A stretch of DNA of 64,000 nucleotides from Paenibacillus taichungensis. Its GTDB lineage: Bacteria > Bacillota > Bacilli > Paenibacillales > Paenibacillaceae. Positions 25,779 through 34,925 of the stretch are shown here, piece after piece (the first letter of the stretch is position 1; each line of letters begins with the position of its first letter). Under the pieces are notes generated by a model. It was not told the DNA's origin. It did not search any database and saw only the letters and a list, made by a program, of their open reading frames with translations. Location: positions 186,001 to 250,000 of the forward strand of contig NZ_JABMCC010000112.1 of the NCBI RefSeq assembly GCF_013359905.1, given 5' to 3'. The translations under genes and the position numbers were made by a program.

Positions 25779-27612
25779 GATAAGCCACCTTTCGTTGAAC
25801 ATCAATCATCTCGGCATACTGGGGTAGGCGCGCCATAAGCTCTTCATGGCGTCCCGAATCTACTAGCACACCGTCGTCCATAAACAATATACGATCAGCA
25901 TGTTGAATCGTATATAACCGGTGAGCCACCGTAATCATCGTCGCGGTTTCTGCCAATGTGGCAATGGAATGTTGCAATATCTGCTCTGTGCGCAGATCCA
26001 GTCCTACCGTGGGTTCATCAAACAATATGATGGATGGGCGCTTCAAAAAAGCACGTGCCAAGGCAAGTCGCTGCTTTTCCCCACCAGACAACCCCCTTCC
26101 TCCTTCACCAACCAAGGTATCGAAGCCATGCTCCAATTGGGCAGCAAGTTCGGCAAGCCCGGCATCCTCTGCCGCCTGCTCGATTTCAGTCCTGGATACA
26201 TTTCGCCCAGCACCAATCGCAATGTTCTCAGCAAATGTACCTGCAAAAATATAGGGATGCTGTGTAATGTAGCTAACCTGTTCGAACCATGAAGTCTCAT
26301 CATATTTGAATAGCGGCTGTCCATTTACCAGAACCTCTCCTGATGCTGGTTTCAGCAAACCCGCAATGAGATGGAGTAACGTCGTTTTCCCTGAACCACT
26401 TTTGCCGACAATGGCAATGTATTCTCCCGGATCAAGCTGTGCTCGACCAGTCTCAAGCTCGAATGATTCGGGCGCATACCGAAATCGGAGATGGTTCAAT
26501 ATGATGGTCGGCGGTATGGAACTGCCATTGGAACGGTCCATTTGCAATGTCCCTATCCCGTTTCCCCTTTCCATCCAATCCATGTTATCGACCTCGTCAA
26601 TTCCATCAGATATACCGGATTCTTCTTTGCCATCTACCGATATACTCTCCCCAGCCGTTTCCTCAAGCATCTGCTCTACCTTACGAACCGCTCCCATACT
26701 TGTTCGCCCGCTGTGAAAAGCCGTTCCCGTATTTTTCAACAGACTGTAAAACTCGGGAACGAGCAGCAGCACGAGAAACGCGGTATGGAACGCTATCGAT
26801 TTGAATACAAGCAGCTGGATTGCAAGCTCAAGAGCCACGATACCGATGCTTAGCATTACGATCGATTCCAGCATGAACGTATTGGTAAACGCAATCCGCA
26901 AAATGCCCATCGTGGCATCGCGGTAACCGAGGCTAGCGCGTTCAATCTCCTGCTGCTGACGGTGAGCCCGTCCAAATATTTTCAACGAAACAAGCCCTTG
27001 AAGAGAATCCAGAAACGTACCGGAGAACTCGGCCAGCTGCGCATATTTCTCCTCTGATTTGTTCTTTGTTTTCAGTCCCACCAAAATCATGAACAAGGGG
27101 ATAAACGGGGCCGTAAACAGCATAATAAAGCCTGAATTGACATGTTGCATAAACGTTACCACCAAAATTAGAATCGGAATGATGGCAGCCTCCATCATAC
27201 GCGGCATGTACTGACTGAAATAACTGTCAGCCTCATCCACAGCATCCAGAGCAACACTGACCTTTCCGCCTGTTTGTCCACGAAGGGTTGATGGCATCGA
27301 GGCATGGGTCAAATGTTGCAGCACGGCTGCTCGCATATTCGTCTTCGCACTGGAAGCCATATGCAAACCAACTTTTCCGTTCCCATAAGACAACCCTGTA
27401 CGTACGACCATGACAGCCAGGAGTATCCCGAGCAGCATGATGACCGACGAAAGGGAAGCCTTCTCCACGAAAATCCGTTGTACTGCTTCAGCAAGCAGCG
27501 CAGCCTGACTTACAATCGCTGCACCCAGCGCAAGTGAAATCACTGCAAGAAGCATGAGACGTTTTCGTTGCCCAGACATTTGTTGAGAGATCAGGCTTGT
27601 TTTCCTCTTCAT
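25771..27612 (-). CDS. cydD: Cysteine/glutathione ABC exporter subunit CydD
   Basis: A 613-residue half-transporter with an N-terminal membrane domain and an ATPase carrying GKSGSGKTT, LSGGEKQRLALARAF and IILFDEPT. It is longer than usual (about 575): an acidic and Ser/Gly-rich insert of some 50 residues lies between the membrane domain and the ATPase, around residues 335-385. Its partner is CydC. It follows cydB by 64 bases with no terminator between. Confidence 0.92.
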   Translation of the reverse strand: MKRKTSLISQQMSGQRKRLMLLAVISLALGAAIVSQAALLAEAVQRIFVEKASLSSVIMLLGILLAVMVVRTGLSYGNGKVGLHMASSAKTNMRAAVLQHLTHASMPSTLRGQTGGKVSVALDAVDEADSYFSQYMPRMMEAAIIPILILVVTFMQHVNSGFIMLFTAPFIPLFMILVGLKTKNKSEEKYAQLAEFSGTFLDSLQGLVSLKIFGRAHRQQQEIERASLGYRDATMGILRIAFTNTFMLESIVMLSIGIVALELAIQLLVFKSIAFHTAFLVLLLVPEFYSLLKNTGTAFHSGRTSMGAVRKVEQMLEETAGESISVDGKEESGISDGIDEVDNMDWMERGNGIGTLQMDRSNGSSIPPTIILNHLRFRYAPESFELETGRAQLDPGEYIAIVGKSGSGKTTLLHLIAGLLKPASGEVLVNGQPLFKYDETSWFEQVSYITQHPYIFAGTFAENIAIGAGRNVSRTEIEQAAEDAGLAELAAQLEHGFDTLVGEGGRGLSGGEKQRLALARAFLKRPSIILFDEPTVGLDLRTEQILQHSIATLAETATMITVAHRLYTIQHADRILFMDDGVLVDSGRHEELMARLPQYAEMIDVQRKVAYHE

Positions 27613-27676
27613 GTAAGCTCTCCTCCTTTCTATGAACCTGTGAGATTACTCCCTTACATCACATATTAAATTCAAT

Positions 27677-28690
27677 TTATTTTTTTCCCTTAACATAATC
27701 CGCATCAAACAGAAACAGTTTGAAAACCAGAATTAAGGAAGGAATCAACATGCACATGCCACCGATAAACACAACAACCAGTGCGAAGCCCATCGCTGGT
27801 GAGGTTACACTGTTTTGAATTGTAATGAACGGATCAAGGATATAAGGATATTGACCAATTCCGTAAGCGAAAAAGGCACAGAAAAATTGCAGCATGATAC
27901 ATATAAACGCTAATCCGTAGCGGCGTCCGTTATAGATCAGCCACATCGCAATCATGAAGAAGGCAACGGAAAGCGCAAGTAGCCACCATAAATCCATCAT
28001 ATTTTGAAAATGTCGCTCATTGTGCTGTCCCAAATAAATAAATGCAGTCAGTGCGATGATAATCGTCGGTGTGCTCCAGAACAGGGCATAGTTACGCACC
28101 AGCTTCAATGCAGAGTGATCCTCTGCCCGCGACGCATAGAAGGTCAGAAATGAGCTGCTAATGAACAATACGGACACAATCGCGAGTCCAACGATGCTCC
28201 ATGATAACGGATTGGTAAACAGTGTCCAGTAATCCAGCGAAACCGTCGAACCCTGCTTCACGATAAAACCACCTTCAGACAGCGTTAGCGCCACTGATAG
28301 CGAAGCGGGAATAAGCAATCCCGAAGCTCCATATAGAAACAGATACACGATATTATTTTTGGAACCATAGTTCTCAAAGGCATAAAACGACCCACGAATG
28401 GCGAGCAAAATGACCGCAATACTGCCCGGTACGAGCAGAGCTGATCCGTAATAATAAGCCGTGTCCGGAAAGAATCCAACGATGCCAATATAGAAAAAGA
28501 CAAAAAATACATTCGTAATCTCCCATACCGGTGATAAATAACGGGAAATCAGACGATTAATCAGGTGATCCTGTTTCGTCAAGCGTGCATAAAAGGCAAA
28601 GAAACCCGCCCCGAAATCAATGGAGGCTACAATTAAATAGCCATACAGGAACAACCAGAGCACCGAGATGCCAATCAGTTCGTAACTCAT
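27677..28690 (-). CDS. cydB: Cytochrome bd oxidase subunit II
   Basis: A 337-residue membrane protein of the CydB family (LFLYGYLIVASIDFGAGFFAFYAR at the start; about eight hydrophobic segments). Together with CydA it forms the high-affinity quinol oxidase used at low oxygen or under nitrosative and sulfide stress. Its ATG overlaps the cydA stop by four bases. Confidence 0.94.
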   Translation of the reverse strand: MSYELIGISVLWLFLYGYLIVASIDFGAGFFAFYARLTKQDHLINRLISRYLSPVWEITNVFFVFFYIGIVGFFPDTAYYYGSALLVPGSIAVILLAIRGSFYAFENYGSKNNIVYLFLYGASGLLIPASLSVALTLSEGGFIVKQGSTVSLDYWTLFTNPLSWSIVGLAIVSVLFISSSFLTFYASRAEDHSALKLVRNYALFWSTPTIIIALTAFIYLGQHNERHFQNMMDLWWLLALSVAFFMIAMWLIYNGRRYGLAFICIMLQFFCAFFAYGIGQYPYILDPFITIQNSVTSPAMGFALVVVFIGGMCMLIPSLILVFKLFLFDADYVKGKK

Positions 28691-30051
28691 GTACGCTCAC
28701 CCTTTTCTGTAGACGGATTACGCTTCTCCTTCATCCATTTCTCCATCTCGACTTCTGCCGGATTATTGTTGAACAAACGTCTTAGTACGAGAACACACAT
28801 GACTCCCAGAACGATGTAGAGAAGCAGGAAGAAGAAAAAGATCATTCTGATGTTGGGTGATGAAGTGGCGGCTTCCTCAACACGCATATATCCCCGGATA
28901 ATCCACGGCTGTCGCCCCAGTTCAGCATAGAACCAGCCCAGTTCAACTCCGAGAAAAGCCATGGGTGCGCCTAGTGCTATAATCCCAAGCAGCCACTTGT
29001 TCAGCTCATTGCGCTTTTTCCAGAACACAAACAGGAAGTACAGAACCGAGATAGCCAGTAGCGTAAATCCGATTCCCGCCATTAAATCAAACAGGTAGTG
29101 AACGAGCAGCGGCGGCCATTCGTCCTCCGGAAACTCCTCCAGTCCGGTTACTTCGGCATTAAAGTCACTAAAGGCCAGGAAGCTAAGCAGTTTCGGAAGG
29201 TGAAGGGCTCCTATAATTTCATGCTCCGCATTCAGCCATCCCAATAAAATCAAATCTGCGCCACTTTCTGTCTCAAAATGCCATTCTGCTGCTGCAAGTT
29301 TCTCCGGCTGATGATCGGCCAGAAATTTGGCGGACACATCTCCCGCTAATGTGTTCAGTAAGCCGAACAGCAGAACCACCGCCATCATGAGATTCAAGGC
29401 TTTTTTGTGGTAGGCGGATGCCCCTTTTCTCAGTAGCGCAAAGGCTGCAATTCCGGCTAACAGGGCAGCTCCTGTCAAATAGGCCGAGCTTAACACATGG
29501 AACACCTTGGAGAATGTCGCCGTATTCAGCATCGCCTCCACCGGGTTAACCGCAGTGAATTGACCTGCTTCCATGACAAAGCCTCCAGGCTGGTTCATGA
29601 AGCCGTTCACCGTCGTAATAAACACAGCCGACATACCTGCACCGGTGACGATGGGAATCGTCAGCAGCCAGTGGATGTATGGATTTTTGAATCGATCCCA
29701 CGTATACAAATAAATGCCCAAGAAGATGGCTTCAAAAAAGAACGCAAACACTTCCATGAATAGCGGGAGTGCTATGACATTGCCTGCCAGTTTCATAAAA
29801 TTTGGCCACACCAGGGCCAGTTGCAGTGAAATCGCTGTACCGGTCACCACACCAACCGCCACAGAAATGACAAACCCTCTTGACCACCTCTTCGCCATCA
29901 GTGTGTAATGGGGGTCTCTCTTGCGAATCCCCATGAACTCTGCAATTGCGATCATTAGAGGTATACCGACGCCAAGCGTCGCAAAAATAGCATGGAAGCC
30001 CAGCGTCATGCCTGTCACCAGCTTGCTCCACATCACTGTATCGATTGCCAT
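28687..30051 (-). CDS. cydA: Cytochrome bd oxidase subunit I
   Basis: A 454-residue subunit carrying the haems. GFHAIFATLGVGIPLMI near the start contains the His haem ligand, and GRQPWIIRGYMRVEEAAT lies in the conserved Q-loop end. The short Q-loop is as in other Firmicutes. AAAGGAGG precedes ATG 30051. First gene of cydABCD; a promoter with an overlapping Rex-like site lies about 330 bases upstream. Confidence 0.95.
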   Translation of the reverse strand: MAIDTVMWSKLVTGMTLGFHAIFATLGVGIPLMIAIAEFMGIRKRDPHYTLMAKRWSRGFVISVAVGVVTGTAISLQLALVWPNFMKLAGNVIALPLFMEVFAFFFEAIFLGIYLYTWDRFKNPYIHWLLTIPIVTGAGMSAVFITTVNGFMNQPGGFVMEAGQFTAVNPVEAMLNTATFSKVFHVLSSAYLTGAALLAGIAAFALLRKGASAYHKKALNLMMAVVLLFGLLNTLAGDVSAKFLADHQPEKLAAAEWHFETESGADLILLGWLNAEHEIIGALHLPKLLSFLAFSDFNAEVTGLEEFPEDEWPPLLVHYLFDLMAGIGFTLLAISVLYFLFVFWKKRNELNKWLLGIIALGAPMAFLGVELGWFYAELGRQPWIIRGYMRVEEAATSSPNIRMIFFFFLLLYIVLGVMCVLVLRRLFNNNPAEVEMEKWMKEKRNPSTEKGERT

Positions 30052-30375
30052 TGTTTACTGCCTCCTTTCAAACTCTGTTCGATTTTCGTGCTGATTTGAA
30101 ACTTCTAATTATTAGGTCAGTCATCCCTTGGGCTGGTTTAATATCAGGTTTAGAGAAGTCCCACGAAATAGGTTCAGAGTTTGTCTATAAAGCGGTTCCT
30201 CCATCGTTGTATGTACAAAGAGAATTTTTTCACAAAGTAAGAGACGAAGGAAGCTTTACAACACCATCATTGTGCATTGCTACACATAGTTACTGGACTG
30301 AGCATGGGTTGGCGAGCTGTGTTTTACCTGATACTAAAGGGCCAAAGTACTTAACAGGACCTAATAGTTAAAATT
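30052..30375. other. cydA leader region with an unexplained plus-strand ORF
   Basis: If the promoter at 30376-30403 is right, this is a transcribed leader of more than 300 bases for cydA. On the plus strand a frame is open from 30045 to 30371 (108 codons), and its last 80 residues read like protein sequence (SHEIGSEFVYKAVPPS, TEHGLASCVLPDTKG). I do not recognise it, and it has no ribosome binding site. It may be the 3' fragment of a lost gene. Confidence 0.35.
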
Positions 30376-30403
30376 ATTATATCTTTGTGAATTAGCAATT
30401 CAA
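30376..30403 (-). promoter_or_regulatory. Candidate cydABCD promoter with overlapping Rex-like site
   Basis: On the minus strand TTGAAT (30403-30398), a 16-base spacer and TATAAT (30381-30376). Across the -35 and spacer, TTGTGAATTAGCAATTCAA (plus strand 30385-30403) is an imperfect palindrome with one good Rex half site (TTGTGAA). Confidence 0.5.
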
Positions 30404-30492
30404 TCACTGACACGTCTTCGTCCCTAAATGTTCAAGAAAGGATCAACTCTTTCTGACAACTCGGTGAAAAGCGTAAAAAATACCCAAAGGAG

Positions 30493-31218
30493 CTATTGAT
30501 TCTTTGGACACAACCGTGGTATTGCGATTTTCAATTCTACTATGCGTGCAAGATGTTCGGGAAAAATAAAACTAAAGAAGCCGCTCGTATAGCGAGCGAC
30601 TTCTCGACTTTTTTTGTTCATAAGTGTAACAGAGCTTCGATTCTTTTGCTGTACGGTCTGCTCCAGCCATTGCTGCAAGGGAATATCTTTGGTCAACTCA
30701 CCGAGCAGAATGTGACTGAATATACCTTCCTGATTGATGATTATGGTCGCTGGCAACCCGGTGATACGATACAGGCCGGAGACCTTTCCGGTCACATCAA
30801 TGATAACAGGGAAATCGAATTGCTGTTTCTCCATAAATTCACGAATGGTGCCCTTCGCTTCTCCCACGTTGACAAACAGAGTCTCTACATCGTTTTGATA
30901 CGTCTGAGCAATCTGATTAATCATTGGCATTTCCCTCACACAGGGCGTACACCATGAAGCCCAGAAGTTAATCATGACGACTTTGCCCCGATAATCGGAG
31001 AGCTTCACCTGTTCTCCGGCTGAATTAATCGCAGTGAATTCAGGAGCAGTTGCACCGGCTTTAATAGCACCAGTTCTTTTGGAGTCGGATGATGAAGTCC
31101 CCTGGTAAATTGCCCACACAGCGGCCAGCACAGCAGCCATTCCAATCAGGATAGTAAGCAAACGTCTCATTTTCGCACTCATTTTTTTACTGTTTATTTC
31201 CAATCGATTCACCTTCAT
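30493..31218 (-). CDS. TlpA/ResA-like thiol-disulfide oxidoreductase
   Basis: A membrane-anchored thioredoxin-fold protein: one hydrophobic anchor near residues 17-40, then INFWASWCTPCVREMP with the active WCxPC, and a cis-proline segment GLPATIII. It probably reduces disulfides in apocytochromes or NosL/copper proteins outside the membrane. The frame gives 241 residues, but the last 45 or so have no family counterpart and run through a transcription terminator at 30564-30603, so the true C-terminus was probably near residue 195. The start overlaps the nosF stop by four bases; TTG 31203 behind AAGGTG is an alternative start. Confidence 0.82.
   Translation of the reverse strand: MKVNRLEINSKKMSAKMRRLLTILIGMAAVLAAVWAIYQGTSSSDSKRTGAIKAGATAPEFTAINSAGEQVKLSDYRGKVVMINFWASWCTPCVREMPMINQIAQTYQNDVETLFVNVGEAKGTIREFMEKQQFDFPVIIDVTGKVSGLYRITGLPATIIINQEGIFSHILLGELTKDIPLQQWLEQTVQQKNRSSVTLMNKKSREVARYTSGFFSFIFPEHLARIVELKIAIPRLCPKNQ
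30564..30603 (-). terminator. Terminator inside the 3' end of the tlpA-like frame
   Basis: On the minus strand GAAGTCGCTCG and CGAGCGGCTTC pair around CTATA and are followed by a T-rich stretch. It lies about 70 bases before the annotated stop codon at 30493. It ends the nosDLYF-tlpA transcript. Confidence 0.75.
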
Positions 31219-31928
31219 TTTAAGCCAAGACTATGATGAAATGCAGCATGAAGCGACCCGAACTGCTCTCGAAACTCCTCAGTAGAGCCATCTCCCACAT
31301 TACGTCCTTGGTTCATAAAAACAATCTGATCCGCAACATCATCTGCGATTTCAAGCTGGTGGGTGGAGAACACGACCATATGTCCCTCCTCCTTGATCTG
31401 TTTTATCAGATTTGTAAACTCTTGCATCCAGAAGGGGTCCAGTCCATTCGTCGGCTCATCCATGATCAGCAGCGGAGGCTTGGACAGCAGAGCCTGGGCA
31501 AATAACACACGCTGCCGCATACCTTTGGAAAAGGTCGTGACCCGCTTCTTTTTTTGATCGGCCAAGCCTACCATAGTCAGTACTTCCGTTACTCTCTCTT
31601 TGGACACTTTCCTAAGCGCCGCCCAGAACTGGAGCACTTCCTCTGCCGTCAGACCCTGGTTGAAATGATAATCATCCGGCATATATCCGATCTGTTCCGA
31701 ATATCGCTTTCGTTCTTTGGACCAGCGCATCTTGTTTACAATGATTTCTCCGGAGGTAGGTTGAAGAATACCTGCGAGCATACGCAGAACAGTGCTTTTT
31801 CCGGCCCCATTTCCGCCACATAAGGCAAGCACATGACCGGAAGAAACGCGAAAGGATATATCTTCAACGATCTGTTGTTTTTTTACGGATTTATACAGTC
31901 CAATAATCTCTGCTTCCACGTTATCCAT
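31215..31928 (-). CDS. nosF: ABC transporter ATPase, NosF-like
   Basis: A 237-residue ATPase with Walker A GGNGAGKST, signature FSKGMRQRVLFAQALL and Walker B LLIMDEPTNGLDP. With the NosY-like permease it forms the transporter that supports maturation of the copper site of nitrous oxide reductase together with NosD. It overlaps nosY by eight bases and the tlpA-like gene by four. The name rests on the nosD-L-Y-F context. Confidence 0.85.
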   Translation of the reverse strand: MDNVEAEIIGLYKSVKKQQIVEDISFRVSSGHVLALCGGNGAGKSTVLRMLAGILQPTSGEIIVNKMRWSKERKRYSEQIGYMPDDYHFNQGLTAEEVLQFWAALRKVSKERVTEVLTMVGLADQKKKRVTTFSKGMRQRVLFAQALLSKPPLLIMDEPTNGLDPFWMQEFTNLIKQIKEEGHMVVFSTHQLEIADDVADQIVFMNQGRNVGDGSTEEFREQFGSLHAAFHHSLGLK

Positions 31929-32745
31929 GGGAACGCCCCCTTTCCCAGATCCCGTAGACTACCACGATAGAACATGCAATCCACAGCAGACATATCCCTG
32001 TAAAAATCCAGCTTCCACTGGATGGTTGCACCCAATCTACCCACTGATAATATTCAGGTCCCAGTATAGAGCCCCCGCCAAGTTTGATCACAACAAACAA
32101 ACGTACCAGCTCAGCCGGATTGATGAAGGTTAGAACGGTGAGTAAGGGTTTTATCCACTGATAAGGCATAAGTCCTAGCACGGAGATTAGAAGTGTAGGC
32201 CATCCGATCACAGCAAAAAACCAAACGGATACGGATATTGTTAACGCTTGCCACCGATTTTTGGATAACGAACCAATGAACAGTGCAATAATCAGAAATA
32301 GCAGCACCAGTCCACAGGAGAATACCAGAAACAATAAGTACGTCATAACATCTAAAGGGCTGCCCACCCATCCGCTAAGAAGTCCCATGAGGCCGTAACC
32401 GAATGTTACTATAGTCACTAATACAACCGACAGACCCAGATATTTTCCAACAATAAAAGACATCGTACCGATGGGATATGTGGACAACAGTTGCCAGCTG
32501 CCCTCTTCCTTTTCAGAAGTCAACGAGAACGAGCCCAGAAAGAGCGTCATCAGCGGCAACAGATAAAGAATAAGATTTAACATGGAACCTGTCGTGCCAG
32601 AGTAGCCTGTTACAAAATTCTGAGAATTAATGATTAGCAAACTCAGACTAAATATGCAGAAAAGAATCAAAAATGAATATGACCAGGGGTTGCGAAATCC
32701 CATTTTCATTTCTCGTCGAACGACTTGTAACATATCTCCCATCAT
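31921..32745 (-). CDS. nosY: ABC-2 type permease, NosY-like
   Basis: A 274-residue membrane protein with six hydrophobic segments (SYSFLILFCIFSLSLLIINSQNF; LVLLFLIIALFIGSLSKNRW). NosY is the permease of the NosFY transporter. It lies between nosL and nosF in a compact operon. Sequence alone shows only an ABC-2 permease; the role is taken from its neighbours. Confidence 0.83.
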   Translation of the reverse strand: MMGDMLQVVRREMKMGFRNPWSYSFLILFCIFSLSLLIINSQNFVTGYSGTTGSMLNLILYLLPLMTLFLGSFSLTSEKEEGSWQLLSTYPIGTMSFIVGKYLGLSVVLVTIVTFGYGLMGLLSGWVGSPLDVMTYLLFLVFSCGLVLLFLIIALFIGSLSKNRWQALTISVSVWFFAVIGWPTLLISVLGLMPYQWIKPLLTVLTFINPAELVRLFVVIKLGGGSILGPEYYQWVDWVQPSSGSWIFTGICLLWIACSIVVVYGIWERGRSHG

Positions 32746-32768
32746 GCATCACCATCTTCATTGGACAT

Positions 32769-33344
32769 TTACTTATGGCCTGAATCTTCCGTTGATTCAC
32801 TTTCCCCATGTGTTTCTTCATGTACGCCTTCACTCATTCCCTCTTCGGAATGCCCATGCTCACCCATCATATCCATCGTCTCTGTGTTTTGTTTCCAGTC
32901 GTGGTAGGCGAGATCTTCAGCGGTCATGATCGTTCCTACACCCTGCTCGGCAACAAATGCTTCGGCAGATGGTTTATCCTTGAAATTGAGGATCCCGTAA
33001 GCCATCGGTGTACGCAGTGAAGCGTCATATACATACGTGGCTTTGCTGTACTCAATCCATTCCTTGTCATTATAATCACGAACGAAATCCATCCCGATGT
33101 TATCTGTTCCGTTCTCTTCTTTCCACTGGTGCATACAACCAATGTCATCAAATTTATAATTTTTACCGTCTTTCGTGGTAAGCTGCGTGGCATAAGCATC
33201 ATCTTTCACCTGCATTTTGCAAATGGCACAGATATCCACGTCTTCATTAATAGGCAATGCCTCGTATTTTTTTCCGCAAGCTGTTAATAACAGCACCCCA
33301 AAGAGAAGTACCATGACTGTTTTCAAATGTGTTTTCATTCTCAT
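32769..33344 (-). CDS. nosL: NosL copper-binding lipoprotein
   Basis: A 191-residue lipoprotein with lipobox LLLTAC and a NosL domain (DICAICKMQVKDDAYATQL, DDIGCMHQW, TPMAYGI). NosL binds Cu(I) and supplies it to nitrous oxide reductase. The last 40 residues are rich in His, Glu, Ser and Met, more than in most NosL, and may also bind metal. The frame extends to 33515, but ATG 33344 follows GGGGG and overlaps the nosD stop by four bases (ATGA). Confidence 0.88.
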   Translation of the reverse strand: MRMKTHLKTVMVLLFGVLLLTACGKKYEALPINEDVDICAICKMQVKDDAYATQLTTKDGKNYKFDDIGCMHQWKEENGTDNIGMDFVRDYNDKEWIEYSKATYVYDASLRTPMAYGILNFKDKPSAEAFVAEQGVGTIMTAEDLAYHDWKQNTETMDMMGEHGHSEEGMSEGVHEETHGESESTEDSGHK

Positions 33345-34705
33345 TTTCGTAATACCCCCATATTGATCATAATAAAAGTGGCCATGCCCAGCAGAATGCA
33401 TCCGACGATCCAAACCCCAGTTGTCTCTTTGATCGCTTGTGAACCTTGTGTACCTGACTTCGTCGTCTGTGATTCCGCTTCCATACTCATTAATGGCGAT
33501 CTGTCGCTTGTCCACTCTGCCTTACCTTCCGTAAACAAGTTGCTCATAAAGATCATGCCTGGAGATTGAAAGAAAAGCTGATAGGCTGAATTTCGGTTGA
33601 CCACTTGCTCATAAAAAGGATTAATCCCATAGGACAGTTCACTGATCCCATCATTGTTCAGGTCAAGACCCTGAAAGGAATCCCAGTAGTTTTCCATCAT
33701 CTCATTGTTCCGGCTGTCCATCGCTGAAGCTTCGATCACATTCGAAACAAATTGGTTTCTGGTAAACTGATTATCCTCCGCAAGCACGAGCTGAATTCCA
33801 ATGAAATTCCGGAGCACCACATTGCCGCGAATTTCATTTCCTGAGGATTCAGCAATGTTCATGCCAACACGATTACCTTCCACGACATTGTTATGAACCG
33901 AGGATTGCTGTACGTCATACAACAAAATCCCTTGTGAATGCACATTTTCGTTCTGTTTGCGAAAGGAATTTCCCGATACAACCGTATTCTTGACGCCCAT
34001 GACCATGGCTCCGGTACTGTTGTTCTCTCCCACATTGTCCACAACAGAGGAGCCATCGATATACATACAATGAATGCCATACCTGGTATGTAACAGCGTG
34101 TTAGCCTTCACCATAAGATTGCGACTGTTCTCCAGATAGATACCATCCCGCATGCCCGTAATTTTGTTGTCTTCGATGTGGGTACGATGGGAATTGTAGA
34201 GATCAATGCCATTCCCCTTTTGACCACTGGAAGCAGACTCCGGACCAGCCCATGAAATGGTATTGCTATGTATGAGCCCATCGACAGAACCCCGCAGCAC
34301 GATTCCAAAACTTTGACTCTGAATATCCAGGCCCGTGATCTCTACACGATCTCCTTCAACCTGAATCGCTGCAGTTGGTTCGTTTGTTAAGTGTTGAACC
34401 GTGAACCCCTGCAATGTCACTCCATCTGAACGAATGGTGATCGTGGATTCAGCTTCCGTATTCAATAGCGTTACGGAGGAGTCCCCCCGAATAGATATAT
34501 TCTTGTCTATACTTACGGGACCAGAATAAATACCCGGCTCAAGCACAAGCACTTCTCCAGGGCTAGAACCATCAATGATGGACTGGAGTGGAATAGCATC
34601 TTTGGTTTCAGGAGCAGCGTTTGCAGTGTCAAACGGGTAAGATAGCGGGATCGACAGTATCCCAATAAACAGCAACATGCTCAGGACAATCCGTTCGCGA
34701 AACAT
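33341..34705 (-). CDS. nosD: NosD-like maturation protein (right-handed beta-helix)
   Basis: About 454 residues: a signal peptide (cleavage near DTANAAPE), then parallel beta-helix repeats (YNSHRTHIEDNKITGMRDGIYLENS; NNVVEGNRVGMNIAESSGNEI), and a C-terminal membrane anchor. NosD acts outside the membrane in copper insertion into NosZ with NosFY. ATG 34705 lies five bases after AAGGAGG; 34708 and 34729 are less likely. No nosZ is found beside it: a two-component regulator gene is immediately upstream. Confidence 0.87.
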   Translation of the reverse strand: MFRERIVLSMLLFIGILSIPLSYPFDTANAAPETKDAIPLQSIIDGSSPGEVLVLEPGIYSGPVSIDKNISIRGDSSVTLLNTEAESTITIRSDGVTLQGFTVQHLTNEPTAAIQVEGDRVEITGLDIQSQSFGIVLRGSVDGLIHSNTISWAGPESASSGQKGNGIDLYNSHRTHIEDNKITGMRDGIYLENSRNLMVKANTLLHTRYGIHCMYIDGSSVVDNVGENNSTGAMVMGVKNTVVSGNSFRKQNENVHSQGILLYDVQQSSVHNNVVEGNRVGMNIAESSGNEIRGNVVLRNFIGIQLVLAEDNQFTRNQFVSNVIEASAMDSRNNEMMENYWDSFQGLDLNNDGISELSYGINPFYEQVVNRNSAYQLFFQSPGMIFMSNLFTEGKAEWTSDRSPLMSMEAESQTTKSGTQGSQAIKETTGVWIVGCILLGMATFIMINMGVLRK

Positions 34706-34885
34706 CATAACCTCCTTCATGAAACACACTGCTCATAGTGTACATAAAAACAAATTTTTACCATATAGCTCAAGCTGGCTATAGAGTTGGACCTTTTGTG
34801 TCCAAATTGTGAGTTCATTGTGGTGAAAAGCAAATAAAGTGACATCCACTTATACATAAAAACAGAAAGAACGCTCCGATATAGT

Positions 34886-34925
34886 AAAAAGAGCTTATTA
34901 CAGACGATTGTGGTCTGTAATAAGC
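34886..34925 (-). terminator. Terminator overlapping the stop codon of the NarL-type regulator gene
   Basis: A perfect 13-base stem, GCTTATTACAGAC and its complement with a 7-base loop, followed by TCTTTTT on the minus strand. Its left arm encodes the last codons and the TAA of the regulator gene. Confidence 0.85.

Noticed and set aside
33345-33515. N-terminal 57-residue extension of NosL
   Set aside because: It lies inside nosD in another frame and would bury the lipoprotein signal peptide.
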